DNA of 64,000 bases from Halorubrum sp. Atlit-26R. Its GTDB lineage: Archaea > Halobacteriota > Halobacteria > Halobacteriales > Haloferacaceae. Of this stretch, positions 53,629-62,550 are shown in pieces. Each line of letters begins with the position of its first letter. Positions within the stretch are counted from its first letter, which is position 1. The position numbers and the translations under genes are program-made. The stretch covers positions 1 through 64,000 of the forward strand of contig NZ_QPLT01000009.1 of the NCBI RefSeq assembly GCF_003666015.1. The letters are read 5' to 3'. The notes under the pieces are model-generated. The model was given only the letters and a program-made list of their open reading frames with translations. It did no database searches and was not told the origin of the DNA.

Positions 53629-54720
53629 GTGAGCGGAGACTTGGCAGCGAGAGACGAGGCGTCGTTCCCGCTAGACGCGGCGTTCAGACGCGTTCACGAT
53701 CGGCTCAGCTTCGTCCGAGCGGTCGTCCTGATGACGGTGCTTGGTGCGAGCCTCGACGTGACACTGTCCGGATTCCCGGAGACGGCGATACCGTTCAACT
53801 ACCCGTTCTTCTTCGATATCGTGCTCGTCGTCGCTGGCGCCGTCGTTCTCCGCCAGACGTACACCGGTCTCCAGGATGTCAAACAAGAATTAATCGAACT
53901 GACCGAACAGCAGCTCCACGACGTCAGCGTCGCGCTGCCGACAACGATATCCTCGGATCGCATCGAGCAAGAGACGGACCGCATCCTCGCCAAGTCGTAC
54001 CATCCTGCCATGGTCGGCGTCGGGGCACTGTTCGGAGGGCTACTGGTCGTTAGTATCATGGCGTGGCTCGAAGTGCTGGGAAACTATCCGTTCTGGCTGA
54101 TGAACTTCGCATTCGGCGCCGCTCATGGGATGTTTCTCGCACCGGCTGCCGGTGCGTTCGCGTTTGTCGTCACAGCAGCGCGATCCTATATCGTCGATAT
54201 CAATCTCCTCGATCCGGACGGTGTCGGCGGGTACCGGCGTATCGGCGACACGCTCGTCCGCCTCGTCAGCTATGGAATCTCCCTCGTGACGCTGGACTTT
54301 GTAATCCTCTCCAGCGTCGCTTTCACCGACGCAAGCCAGTTCCAGCAGGTCGTCGGCCTGATCTACCTGCTCCAGCTCGTCGTCTTGATCGCTGGGACGG
54401 TCGTCGTCACGCTGGTTATTCGGATGAAACTGTTAGCTATCCGCGACCGAAAGGTGTCTCGGATGCAGATGGAGTTTTCCAGTATCGAACAGGAGTACTG
54501 GGAGAACCACGACGACGGCGACACCGACAACCAGTCGGAAGCACTCCAGCTCATGACGATGACGGTGATGTTCAACGAGATCAGGCGGATGAACATGTGG
54601 CCTATCAACCTATATTCGCTGTTTCAGCTGGGTAGCAGCATCGCCATCTCGGTGAGCGTGTTTCTCATACAGAACTTCGGCTTGCTCAGCGAGCTTCCTC
54701 CGCTGCTTATCGGACCCTAG
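53629..54720 (+). CDS. Accessory multi-helix membrane protein
   Basis: 363 residues from GTG 53629. About seven hydrophobic segments: at residues 28-45, 58-78, 128-148, 155-185, 205-225, 240-265 and 338-355. Cytoplasmic-looking coiled parts contain L-Q-D-V-K-Q-E-L-I-E-L-T-E-Q-Q-L and M-Q-M-E-F-S-S-I-E-Q-E-Y-W-E-N. No family recognised. Codon use is less GC-biased than the neighbours (many A/T third positions), suggesting transfer. Convergent with the nucleotidyltransferase gene, overlapping by four bases at a CTAG. Confidence 0.65.
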   Translation: MSGDLAARDEASFPLDAAFRRVHDRLSFVRAVVLMTVLGASLDVTLSGFPETAIPFNYPFFFDIVLVVAGAVVLRQTYTGLQDVKQELIELTEQQLHDVSVALPTTISSDRIEQETDRILAKSYHPAMVGVGALFGGLLVVSIMAWLEVLGNYPFWLMNFAFGAAHGMFLAPAAGAFAFVVTAARSYIVDINLLDPDGVGGYRRIGDTLVRLVSYGISLVTLDFVILSSVAFTDASQFQQVVGLIYLLQLVVLIAGTVVVTLVIRMKLLAIRDRKVSRMQMEFSSIEQEYWENHDDGDTDNQSEALQLMTMTVMFNEIRRMNMWPINLYSLFQLGSSIAISVSVFLIQNFGLLSELPPLLIGP

Positions 54721-55577
54721 TCGTGGTCGCGGGCGTCGTCGTTGGGGTCCCCGACCGCGAGGAGGGTTCGAACGTGAACGAGCGCCACGTACGGGGCGAC
54801 GAAAAGAAGGTACAGTCGGTCGACCCGCGGGGTCTCTCGGAGGTCGAGTAACCATTTATCAAGACGGGCGATTCCCGGAACGGTGTCCGACGCTGCGGCG
54901 AGCGTCGGCGCCCGGCTACCGGTGAGGTGGAACGCACAGTTGTACAACGTCCATTTGTGCGCTTCCATCGCGTACCGAACGGCCCGTGGCGAGACGAACG
55001 CGTACACCAGTTGCGCAGCCGCCAACAGCGTCGACATCCCCGCGCTTCGCGCCAGCTCACGGCCGCGGCGGGCCTCGGGCGGCGTGACTCCCGACCAGTC
55101 CGGAGCTACGCGCGGACCGTATATCGCTTCGGTCTGCGTGAACACCGCACGCAGAACCGTCCGCCACGGTGCCAGTGCGTACGCCAATCGGCTGGTGTTG
55201 AAGATGTCGTGAAAACGTCCGCATTCAATATCGCTCTCGGTTACGACGAATCCCGAACGGAACATCCCAGTCGCGCGGTCGACCACGTGCTCGACCTGAT
55301 TACCCCGTTCCTGCTCGATGTCTAAGTGCTTCTCGGCGAGTCGCACGATTTCCGACCGGACCGCTTCGCGGTCGGTCTCGCTGACACCGTCACCGAGTAC
55401 AACCAATAGATCGATATCGCTTATCGCGGTGGCCTCGCCGGTGACCACGCTGCCGAACAAAAGGACGCTCACGACGCTCTCGTCGTCCAGCAGCGCCGCG
55501 ACTTCCTGTAAGAAGGCGGCGCCATTGGGCGGGAGCGCTTGCCGGTAGTCGGAATCCAAATCGAACTTGATCGTCAT
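54717..55577 (-). CDS. Nucleotidyltransferase-domain protein
   Basis: 286 residues. N-terminal polymerase-beta-like nucleotidyltransferase: L-L-F-G-S-V-V-T-G-E-A-T-A-I-S-D-I-D-L-L-V-V (residues about 38-59), with the G-S and D-x-D metal motif. The rest is helical, with a basic-aromatic part (A-M-E-A-H-K-W-T-L-Y-N-C-A-F-H) and a C-terminal hydrophobic helix. Similar to stand-alone MNT-like or antibiotic-type nucleotidyltransferases, but length and C-terminal domain differ. No HEPN partner is adjacent. Lower GC like its neighbour, so probably an acquired pair. Target unknown. Confidence 0.78.
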   Translation of the reverse strand: MTIKFDLDSDYRQALPPNGAAFLQEVAALLDDESVVSVLLFGSVVTGEATAISDIDLLVVLGDGVSETDREAVRSEIVRLAEKHLDIEQERGNQVEHVVDRATGMFRSGFVVTESDIECGRFHDIFNTSRLAYALAPWRTVLRAVFTQTEAIYGPRVAPDWSGVTPPEARRGRELARSAGMSTLLAAAQLVYAFVSPRAVRYAMEAHKWTLYNCAFHLTGSRAPTLAAASDTVPGIARLDKWLLDLRETPRVDRLYLLFVAPYVALVHVRTLLAVGDPNDDARDHD

Positions 55578-55732
55578 ACTGGTAAAACGACAGATCGTGA
55601 GACGTTCGTCTCCACTGCCCAGTGAGTACTACGGACCCGCTCGTTGAAATGTGTACACGTTAGCGCCCAGTGATCGTTCGTCGGGACCTCCCGCCGTTAC
55701 GCATTTGTCCGCGGGAAAGCGATCGGCTCGGT

Positions 55733-55888
55733 ATGGTCCTCGGTCTCGTCGTTCCGGCCGCCGTCTCGTTCGTGTTCGCCGCGATCGCGGCGTACGTGGG
55801 CGCCCTCCGCGCGCTGGAGGTGTACTTCGACCCGAATCAGGACAGCGTCTTCCTCATGGACGACCGCGACCCGCCGCGGCGTCAGTGA
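55733..55888 (+). CDS. Very small membrane protein
   Basis: 51 residues from ATG 55733: one hydrophobic helix (V-L-G-L-V-V-P-A-A-V-S-F-V-F-A-A-I-A-A-Y-V) followed by an acidic tail (F-D-P-N-Q-D-S-V-F-L-M-D-D-R-D-P-P). High GC like the chromosome. It is convergent with argF, 28 bp apart. Its tail pattern looks conserved-type for haloarchaea, but no family can be named. Confidence 0.5.
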   Translation: MVLGLVVPAAVSFVFAAIAAYVGALRALEVYFDPNQDSVFLMDDRDPPRRQ

Positions 55889-55916
55889 GGCGAAGGCGCC
55901 CGCGGCGCGTCGCCCG

Positions 55917-56816
55917 TCACTCCCCGCCGAGCAGTTCGACGAGCAGCGCGTTCTGCGCGTGCATCCGATTTTCGGCTTGGTCCCAGACGAGGGCCCGGTC
56001 CGATTCGAGCACGTCGTCGGTGACCTCCTCGCCGCGGTGCGCGGGCAGGCAGTGCATCACCTTCGCGTCGGTGCCGGCGAGCAGGTCGGCGTTCACCTGG
56101 AACCCGTCGAAGGCGGCCAGCTTCTCGTCGCGCACGTCCTCCTGTCCCATCGAGATCCACACGTCGGTGTACACCACGTCGGCGCCCTCGATCGCGGCCT
56201 TCGGGTCCGTCGTCGGCTCCACGTCCAGCCCGAACTCCGCGGCGCGGTCGAAGACGGATTGGTTCATTCCGTAGTCCGCGGGCGTGGCGACCTCGACGTC
56301 GATCCCCGCCATCGCGGCGCCGACGACGAACGACTGGCCGACGTTGTTCCCGTCGCCGACCCACGCCACGGTGGCGTCCTCGCCGACCGTCTCGCGGATC
56401 GTGAGGAGGTCGGCGAGCGTCTGACAGGGGTGCGCCTCGTCGGTGAGCCCGTTGATCACGGGGCAGTCGGCGTACTCCGCGAGCACTTCGACGTCCGCGT
56501 GGTCGAACAGGCGCGCCATCACGCCGTCGACGTAGCGGCCGAGGACGCGCGCGGTGTCGCGCAGCGGCTCGCCGTGGCCCAGCTGGATGTCGTCGGGGCC
56601 GAGGAACATGGCGTGGCCGCCGAGTCGGGTCATCCCCGTCTCGAAGGAGACGCGGGTGCGCGTCGACGGCTTCTCGAAGATCATCCCGAGCGTGGCGTCC
56701 GCCAGTCGGGGGTCGGTCTCGCCCGCCTTCATCGCGGCGGCGCGGTCGAGCAGGGCGTCCAATTCGGCGGGCGTCACGTCGTCGATGTCGAGGAAGTCGT
56801 CGGTGGCGAGTGGCAT
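55917..56816 (-). CDS. argF: Ornithine carbamoyltransferase
   Basis: 299 residues from ATG 56814-56816 (M-P-L-A-T-D-D-F-L-D-I-D-D-V). It makes citrulline from ornithine and carbamoyl phosphate. Visible: K-P-S-T-R-T-R-V-S-F-E (carbamoyl phosphate), A-H-P-C-Q-T-L-A-D, and the ornithine motif H-C-L-P-A-H-R-G-E-E. Last gene of the arginine cluster; a 68-bp gap from lysK contains a possible promoter or leader. Confidence 0.95.
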   Translation of the reverse strand: MPLATDDFLDIDDVTPAELDALLDRAAAMKAGETDPRLADATLGMIFEKPSTRTRVSFETGMTRLGGHAMFLGPDDIQLGHGEPLRDTARVLGRYVDGVMARLFDHADVEVLAEYADCPVINGLTDEAHPCQTLADLLTIRETVGEDATVAWVGDGNNVGQSFVVGAAMAGIDVEVATPADYGMNQSVFDRAAEFGLDVEPTTDPKAAIEGADVVYTDVWISMGQEDVRDEKLAAFDGFQVNADLLAGTDAKVMHCLPAHRGEEVTDDVLESDRALVWDQAENRMHAQNALLVELLGGE

Positions 56817-56884
56817 CGTGTGTAGTGTGAGTGTGTGTCGTGGTGTCGTTTGAAAACGAGCCGTGACGAGGGCAAACGAGGACC

Positions 56885-58048
56885 TTACAGTCGCTTTCGG
56901 CAGACCTCGGTCAGCACGTCCACGGCGCGGTCGAGGTCCGGCAGCGGGAGCCGCTCGTCGGGCGCGTGGTCGAGGTCGGAGTTCCCGGGGCCGTAGGTGA
57001 CCATCGGGCAGTCCCACGCGGCCGCGAAGAGGTTCATGTCGCTCGTGCCGGTCTTCCGGAGCAGGCGCACGTCGCCGCCGACGCCGCGGATCGCGACGCG
57101 GAACGCCCGCGCGAGGTCGGTCCGCGGGCTCTCCATCACGGGCGGCATCGGCTCGCCCCAGTGGACCGAGCCCGTCGACAGCTCCGCCTCCGCGAGCTCG
57201 TGGATCTCGTCGACCGGGCGCGAGGGGGGGACCCGGAGCTGGACGTCCATCGTCGCCTCGACGGCGAGGCCGTCGTCGCTCAGGCCGCCGTCGACCGAGA
57301 TGGGTTTCGTCGTCACCTGATCGAACACGGCGGTCTCGGCGTCGTCCGGCGTGAACGCCTCCTCGACGCCGTGCCACCAGTCGATCGCGTGCTGGATCGC
57401 GTTCGGCTCCGGCCGCGAGGAGTGCCCCGACTCGCTGGTGTTGACGTACGTGCCCTCCAGCAGGCCGCGGTAGCCGAGCGTGATCCCCTGCCAGCCCGAC
57501 GGCTCGCCGTTGATCACGGCCTCGGGCGCGTCGCGGTCCTCGATGAGGGCGCGCGCGCCGCCGGAGTCGACCTCCTCACGGACGACGCCCGCGAACGAGA
57601 CCCCGGTCTTCACCGCCGCGATCGCCATCGAGACCAGCGGGCCGGTCGCGTCGACCGCCCCGCGGCCCCACAACACGGGGTCGCCGGGCTCGCCGACGCG
57701 GACGTCCGAGGGCTCCGGCAACTCGCCCTCGGGCGGCGCCGGCCGCACCTCGACCGGGATGTCGCCGGGGACGGTGTCGACGTGCGAGGTCAGGAGGACG
57801 GCGTCGTCCGCCGGCGCGCGGACGTTCCCGACCTCGTCGATCCACGCCTCCCGGCCGTTCGCCTCGAAGAAGTCGACGAGGCGCTCGGCGGCCCGCTCCT
57901 CCTCGCCCGACGGCGAGGGGATCGAGACCATGTCGTACAGCAGCTTCCGGGCCGGCGTGTCGCAGGCCGCGGGGTAGCCGCCGCCGGCGACGACGTCGGT
58001 GCCGCCCTCGGATTCGGCCTCGGTCTCCCGCTCCGTGCCGGCCGCCAT
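56885..58048 (-). CDS. lysK: [LysW]-ornithine/lysine hydrolase
   Basis: 387 residues, M20 family. Metal motifs L-L-T-S-H-V-D-T-V-P-G-D, W-G-R-G-A-V-D-A-T-G and R-E-E-V-D-S-G-G-A, with Y-G-P-G-N-S near the end. It releases ornithine (or lysine) from the carrier protein. Start ATG is one base inside the argD stop (TGATG), so translation is coupled. The N-terminal 28 residues are an acidic extension. Because argF follows and argH flanks the cluster, ornithine is the more likely product. Confidence 0.92.
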   Translation of the reverse strand: MAAGTERETEAESEGGTDVVAGGGYPAACDTPARKLLYDMVSIPSPSGEEERAAERLVDFFEANGREAWIDEVGNVRAPADDAVLLTSHVDTVPGDIPVEVRPAPPEGELPEPSDVRVGEPGDPVLWGRGAVDATGPLVSMAIAAVKTGVSFAGVVREEVDSGGARALIEDRDAPEAVINGEPSGWQGITLGYRGLLEGTYVNTSESGHSSRPEPNAIQHAIDWWHGVEEAFTPDDAETAVFDQVTTKPISVDGGLSDDGLAVEATMDVQLRVPPSRPVDEIHELAEAELSTGSVHWGEPMPPVMESPRTDLARAFRVAIRGVGGDVRLLRKTGTSDMNLFAAAWDCPMVTYGPGNSDLDHAPDERLPLPDLDRAVDVLTEVCRKRL

Positions 58049-59175
58049 CAGCCGATCACCTCGGCTATCGCGTCGACGACGGCGTCGGCGTGTTCGCGCT
58101 CGATCGTCAGCGGCGGCAGCAGCCGCAGCACGGTCCGCCCCGCCGGCAGCGCGAGGATCTGGTGTTCGATCGCGAGGTCGCGCAGCAGGCGGTTCGACCC
58201 GCGGCGGACCTCGATCCCGACCATCAGCCCGTCGCCGCGCACGTCGCGCACGTCATCGCCGAGGCGGTCGCGGAGCTCGCCGCGGAGGTATCTCCCCACC
58301 TCCTCGGCGTGCGCCGCCAACTCCTCGCGCTCGATCACGTCGAGGGTGGCGCCCGCGGCCGCGGAGACGACCGGGCCGCCGGAGAACGTCGAGCCGTGGT
58401 CGCCCGAGTCCTCCGCGATCCAGTCGCGGCACAGCGTCGCGCCGATCGGGAGCCCGCTGCCGAGCCCCTTCGCGGTCGTGAGGATGTCGGGCACCACGTC
58501 GTGCTTCTCGGCGGCCCACATCGAACCCGTCCGGCCGAGTCCGGTCTGGATCTCGTCGAGGATCAGCGCGGCGCCCGAGGTGGCGGTCGCGACCCGGACG
58601 GCCTGGAGGTACTCGGTCGAGACGGGGTTGATCCCGCCCTCGCCCTGAAGGGGCTCTAAGATGACCGCGGCGGTGTCCTCGTCGACCGCCTCGCGCATCG
58701 CCGCCGCGTCGCCGTACTCGACGAACTCCACGCCGCCGGCGAGCGGGCCGAACCCCTCCCTGTACTTGTCCTTCCACGTCGTCGCGAGGGTCCCCATCGT
58801 CCGGCCGTGGAATCCCTGCGTGGTCGCGACGATCTTCTCGCGGCCCGTCGCGTGCCGGGCGAACTTCAGCGCGGCCTCGTTCGCCTCGGTGCCGGAGTTA
58901 CAGAGCCAGACGTTGTCGACGTCGACGGGCGCGACCTCGGCCAGCCGCTCGTACAGCGCCGTCCGCGCCGCGTGCGGGTACGACGCCTGGACGTACATCA
59001 GCTCCTCGAGCTGGCCCGTCGCGGCGTCGACGACCTCGGGGTGGCAGTGGCCGACCGGCGTACAGGCGTAGCTGGCGCCGAAGTCGAGGTACTCGGTGCC
59101 GTTCGCGTCGGTCACCTTGACCCCGTCGCCGGAGGAGATCTCGATCGGCTTCTCGGAGAAGACGAAGCCGCTCAC
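58048..59175 (-). CDS. argD: [LysW]-semialdehyde / acetylornithine-type aminotransferase
   Basis: 375 residues, class III PLP aminotransferase. Recognised by C-N-S-G-T-E-A-N-E-A-A-L-K-F, F-H-G-R-T-M-G, L-I-L-D-E-I-Q-T-G-L-G-R-T-G and the PLP Lys in D-I-L-T-T-A-K-G-L-G-S-G-L-P. It converts the carrier-bound glutamate semialdehyde to carrier-bound ornithine (or the aminoadipate analogue). Overlaps the kinase gene by four bases and lysK by one. Confidence 0.93.
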   Translation of the reverse strand: MSGFVFSEKPIEISSGDGVKVTDANGTEYLDFGASYACTPVGHCHPEVVDAATGQLEELMYVQASYPHAARTALYERLAEVAPVDVDNVWLCNSGTEANEAALKFARHATGREKIVATTQGFHGRTMGTLATTWKDKYREGFGPLAGGVEFVEYGDAAAMREAVDEDTAAVILEPLQGEGGINPVSTEYLQAVRVATATSGAALILDEIQTGLGRTGSMWAAEKHDVVPDILTTAKGLGSGLPIGATLCRDWIAEDSGDHGSTFSGGPVVSAAAGATLDVIEREELAAHAEEVGRYLRGELRDRLGDDVRDVRGDGLMVGIEVRRGSNRLLRDLAIEHQILALPAGRTVLRLLPPLTIEREHADAVVDAIAEVIG

Positions 59176-60092
59176 GCGGTCTCACCTCCCGTTTCGGCCC
59201 GCTCATCTGTACCCTCTCCCAGCGCCGACCGCTCGATGACGGTCCCCGCGCCGCCGAGCGCGGCGACGACCGGGTCGCGGACGTTGGCGTCCGCGATCAC
59301 GACGCGGCCGGCGCCGCCCGAGATCGCCTCTTTCGCGGCCATCACCTTCTTGCCCATGAACCCCTCGGCGGCGTCCTCGACGGCCGCCAGCTCGTCGGGC
59401 GTCGCGGCCGCGTCGATGCGCGTCTCGGGGTCGTCCGGGTCGGCGTACACCCCCGAGACGTCGGTCAGCAGGACGAGGTCGGCGCCGAGCGCGCCCGCGA
59501 CCGCTGCGGCCGCGCGGTCGGCGTCCGCGTTGACCGGGGTGACCTCGCCGTCCCCCTCGTCGCCCGCCATCGGCGGCGAGACGACCGGGGTGTAGCCGTC
59601 GGCGAGCAGGTCGGCGAGCAGGTCGGCGTTCACCGACTCGATCGTCCCGGAGTGGTCGCCGCGCCGGATCTTCCGCTTCCCGTCCTCGACGACGCGGACC
59701 GCTGACTTGCGCGGCCCCGCGAGGAGCCCGCCGTCGACGCCGCTCAGCCCGACCGCGTCGACGCCGGCCGAGCGGAACCGCGCCGTCAGCTCGGTGTTGA
59801 GCTTGCCCGCCATCGCCATCGCGAACGCCTCCATCGTCTCCGCGTCGGTGAAGCGGCCGGTGACGCCCGAGGCGGACTCGACGTACTCCGGCTCGATGCC
59901 GAGCCGTTCGAGCGTCTCGTCGACGACCGTCGAGCCGCCGTGGACGACGACGACCGCGCGGCCGTTGGCGACGAGGTGGGCCACGTCGCCGACCGCGCCG
60001 GTCGGGTCGACCGCCTTCGCGCCCCCGACCTTGACGACGACCGGCGGCTCGTCCGCGGGCGCGTCGCCCGCGTCGGACCCTTCCCCGCTCAT
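59172..60092 (-). CDS. argB: [LysW]-glutamate/aminoadipate kinase
   Basis: 306 residues from ATG 60090-60092 (M-S-G-E-G-S-D-A-G-D). Amino acid kinase fold with V-V-V-K-V-G-G-A-K-A, V-V-V-H-G-G-S-T-V-V and L-L-T-D-V-S-G-V-Y-A-D-P. It phosphorylates the side chain carboxylate of carrier-bound glutamate. The acidic N-terminal 18 residues and C-terminal tail are haloarchaeal additions. Overlaps argC and argD by four bases each. Confidence 0.93.
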   Translation of the reverse strand: MSGEGSDAGDAPADEPPVVVKVGGAKAVDPTGAVGDVAHLVANGRAVVVVHGGSTVVDETLERLGIEPEYVESASGVTGRFTDAETMEAFAMAMAGKLNTELTARFRSAGVDAVGLSGVDGGLLAGPRKSAVRVVEDGKRKIRRGDHSGTIESVNADLLADLLADGYTPVVSPPMAGDEGDGEVTPVNADADRAAAAVAGALGADLVLLTDVSGVYADPDDPETRIDAAATPDELAAVEDAAEGFMGKKVMAAKEAISGGAGRVVIADANVRDPVVAALGGAGTVIERSALGEGTDERAETGGETA

Positions 60093-61138
60093 GGCGATCC
60101 CACCGGGTGGAGCCCGTCGAACTCGAGGCCGGCGGTCTCGGGCAGTCCGAGCGCGACGTTCGCCGCGTGGACCGCCTGACCGGCGGAGCCTTTCATCATG
60201 TTGTCGATGGCCGAGAAGACGACGACGCGCCGGTTCCCGGGGTCGAGCTCGAAGCCGACCTCGCCGTGGTTCGTGCCGGCGACCGACTTCGGCTCGGGGT
60301 AGCGGTAGATCCCGCCCCCGCCCGAGACGATCCGCTCGAACGGCTCGTCGGCGTAGGCGTCGCGGTACGCGCCCCACAGGTCCCCCTTCGAGACGGGGCC
60401 GTCGGGGAAGACGTGGCAGGTCGCGCTCGCGCCGCGCACCATGTCGACCGCGTGGACCGTGAACGAGACGGAGAGCCCGAGGTACGCCTCGATCTCCGCC
60501 TCGTGGCGGTGCCCGGTTGGCGCGTACGGGCGCACGACGCCCGAGCGCTCGGGGTGCGAGGAGGCCGCGCCGCCGCCGGCGCCGCCCTCCGAGGAGCCGA
60601 CCTTCACGTCGACGACGACCTCGCCCGCGTCGGGGCCGAGCGCGCCCGCGTCCACGAGCGGCTTGAGGCCGAGGATCGTCGCGGTCGCGTTGCAGCCGCC
60701 GCCGGCGATCAGGTCGGCGCCGGGGAGGTTCTCGCGGTTCAGTTCCGGGAGCGCGTACTCGGCGCGCTCTAAGTACTCCGGCGACTCGTGGCCGTCGTAC
60801 CACTCGTCGTAGGCGTCGGCCTCGGGGAGCCGGAAGTCCGCCGAGAGGTCGACGACGGTGTCCGCGGCCTCGAAGAACTCGTCGATCCGCCCCATCGAGA
60901 CGCCGTGGGGCGTCGCCGCGAACAGGACGTCGACCGATTCGAGGTCGTCCGGGTCCGAGAAGCGCAGGTCGAGCCCGCGCAGGTTCGGGTGCGAGCGCCC
61001 GACGGTCATGTTGTCGGCCGACCGCGAGGTGGCCTGAACGACTTCGAAGTTCGGGTGGCCGGCGAGCAGCCGAAGCAGTTCGCCGCCGGTGAAGCCGGTG
61101 CCGCCGACGACGCTCGCGGTGTAGGTGTCGGCGGTCAC
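60089..61138 (-). CDS. argC: [LysW]-glutamyl/aminoadipyl phosphate reductase
   Basis: 349 residues. NADP Rossmann start V-V-G-G-T-G-F-T-G-G-E-L-L-R and the catalytic Cys in I-A-G-G-G-C-N-A-T-A-T-I are clear. H-R-H-E-A-E-I and V-G-F-E-L lie in the C-terminal half, as in ArgC/LysY. It reduces the carrier-bound acyl phosphate to semialdehyde. Start overlaps the argX stop and its stop overlaps argB, so these genes form one translationally coupled block. Confidence 0.94.
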   Translation of the reverse strand: MTADTYTASVVGGTGFTGGELLRLLAGHPNFEVVQATSRSADNMTVGRSHPNLRGLDLRFSDPDDLESVDVLFAATPHGVSMGRIDEFFEAADTVVDLSADFRLPEADAYDEWYDGHESPEYLERAEYALPELNRENLPGADLIAGGGCNATATILGLKPLVDAGALGPDAGEVVVDVKVGSSEGGAGGGAASSHPERSGVVRPYAPTGHRHEAEIEAYLGLSVSFTVHAVDMVRGASATCHVFPDGPVSKGDLWGAYRDAYADEPFERIVSGGGGIYRYPEPKSVAGTNHGEVGFELDPGNRRVVVFSAIDNMMKGSAGQAVHAANVALGLPETAGLEFDGLHPVGSP

Positions 61139-62061
61139 GCGTTCGCCCCCGTCCCTTCTTGGCCGTCGCCGTCGGCCAGCTCGATCGCCTTCGATTCCAG
61201 CCAGTCGACGACCCGCGCGGGGACGTCGACGTCGGTGGCCGAGTCGAGCGCCTTGAACTCGACGGTGTGGTTCACCTCGTGGACGGTGTAGTCGTCCGCG
61301 TCGGCCTCGGCGGGGTCGGCGTCCGGGTCGACGCCGACCTCCATCAGGTCGACGCCGAGCATGCCGCCGCCGACCGCGGCCGAGGCCTTCTCGACGAGTT
61401 CGGTCGCGCGCTCGTCGAGGTCGAACGGCTCCGTCTCGCCGCCCTTCGCGGCGTTCGTGAGCCAGTGCTCAGACGAGCGCGTCATCGCCGCGACCGGCTC
61501 GCCGTCGACCGCTAAGACGCGGACGTCGCGGCCGGGCTTGTCGACGAACTCCTGGACGTAGAACACCTTGTGCTCGTAGTGGCCGAGCGTCTCCTTGTGC
61601 TCTAAGATCGCCTCGGCGGCGTTGCGCGAGTCGATCTTCGCCATCAGCCGCCCCCACGAGCCGGTGACCGGCTTGAGGACGCAGGGGTAGCCGAACTCCT
61701 CGATCGCCGCTAAGGCGGCGTCCTTCGTGAACGCCACCTCCGTCGCCGGGGTCGGCACGTCGGCCTCGGCGAGTGCGAGCGAGTTCTTCGCCTTGTCGGC
61801 GCAGACGTCTCCCGTCTCCGGCGAGTTCACCACCGGGACGCCGTAGCTGTCGAGGAAGCGGGTCGCGTACAGCGACCGGCTCGTCGACAGGCAGCGGTCG
61901 ACGGCGATGTCGAGGTCGTCGACCGCCGCCGTCGTCGACTCTAAGCCGAACCGCTCCTTCCGGACGTCGATCTTCTCGGCCTCGTGGCCGCGGTCGCGCA
62001 GTTCGTTGAGCAGGAGCTTCTCGTCCTTCCGGATCCGGGAGTAGAGGACCCCTACGCGCAC
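61135..62061 (-). CDS. argX: LysW-amino-acid ligase (ArgX/LysX, RimK-like)
   Basis: 308 residues, ATP-grasp. It attaches the amino group of glutamate (or aminoadipate) to the C-terminal Glu of the carrier. Visible: M-R-V-G-V-L-Y-S-R-I-R-K-D-E-K-L, C-V-L-K-P-V-T-G-S-W-G-R-L (ATP lysine), Y-V-Q-E-F-V-D-K-P-G-R-D-V-R, L-T-N-A-A-K-G-G and Y-T-V-H-E-V-N-H-T-V-E-F-K. The glutamate role is preferred because of argF and argH. An acidic D-A-D-P-A-E-A-D insert is present near the C-terminal motif. 78 bp after the carrier gene. Confidence 0.92.
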   Translation of the reverse strand: MRVGVLYSRIRKDEKLLLNELRDRGHEAEKIDVRKERFGLESTTAAVDDLDIAVDRCLSTSRSLYATRFLDSYGVPVVNSPETGDVCADKAKNSLALAEADVPTPATEVAFTKDAALAAIEEFGYPCVLKPVTGSWGRLMAKIDSRNAAEAILEHKETLGHYEHKVFYVQEFVDKPGRDVRVLAVDGEPVAAMTRSSEHWLTNAAKGGETEPFDLDERATELVEKASAAVGGGMLGVDLMEVGVDPDADPAEADADDYTVHEVNHTVEFKALDSATDVDVPARVVDWLESKAIELADGDGQEGTGANA

Positions 62062-62139
62062 GTCGACTCCCCTCCGTTCGCGTCGGCGCTCATGCGCATG
62101 TCGACCACTCGCGTGTCGCGGCCGTGGCGATCGTCGCCA

Positions 62140-62328
62140 TTACTCGCCCCAGTCCTCCTCGAGCTCGGGCGCCTCCTCCAAGACGACCGGGTCGAGCGAG
62201 ATGACCTCCAGCTCGGTCCCGGTGACCGGACTGTCGATGATCTCGCCGACCTCGACGTCGGCCGGAATCTCGATCTCCTCGCCCGTGATCGGGTCCTCCG
62301 CGGTCAGCGTGTCGGTGTCGCTCGTCAT
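62140..62328 (-). CDS. lysW: Amino-group carrier protein (LysW/ArgW), cysteine-free
   Basis: 62 residues from ATG 62326-62328. It ends E-E-D-W-G-E, the invariant carrier tail whose last Glu receives the substrate. The core I-P-A-D-V-E-V-G-E-I and L-E-V-I-S-L-D-P-V also match LysW. Known LysW proteins have two Cys pairs that hold zinc (E-C-P-x-C-G type), but here the equivalent places read D-P-I-T-G and S-P-V-T-G, and the whole protein has no cysteine. So the fold must be kept without zinc, or with other ligands. First gene of the cluster; the leader region 62329-62550 is AT-rich. Confidence 0.9.
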   Translation of the reverse strand: MTSDTDTLTAEDPITGEEIEIPADVEVGEIIDSPVTGTELEVISLDPVVLEEAPELEEDWGE

Positions 62329-62550
62329 CGTGGCAGACACTCGTCCTCGAACAGGCATAAAGGCTTCGAACCTATTAGATAGTTTACATAAAATAGATCG
62401 GCCGCTAACGGGAGTATTTCGGCGAAGAACCGCCGTATCGAGATCGGATGTCAGATCTCGGTAGTAAATATGTCCCCCTACGGGGACGGTTGTCGGCGTC
62501 GATCGGGCCGGCCCCGACCGAGCCGACGGTGACCTCGCGGTCGTCGCGGC

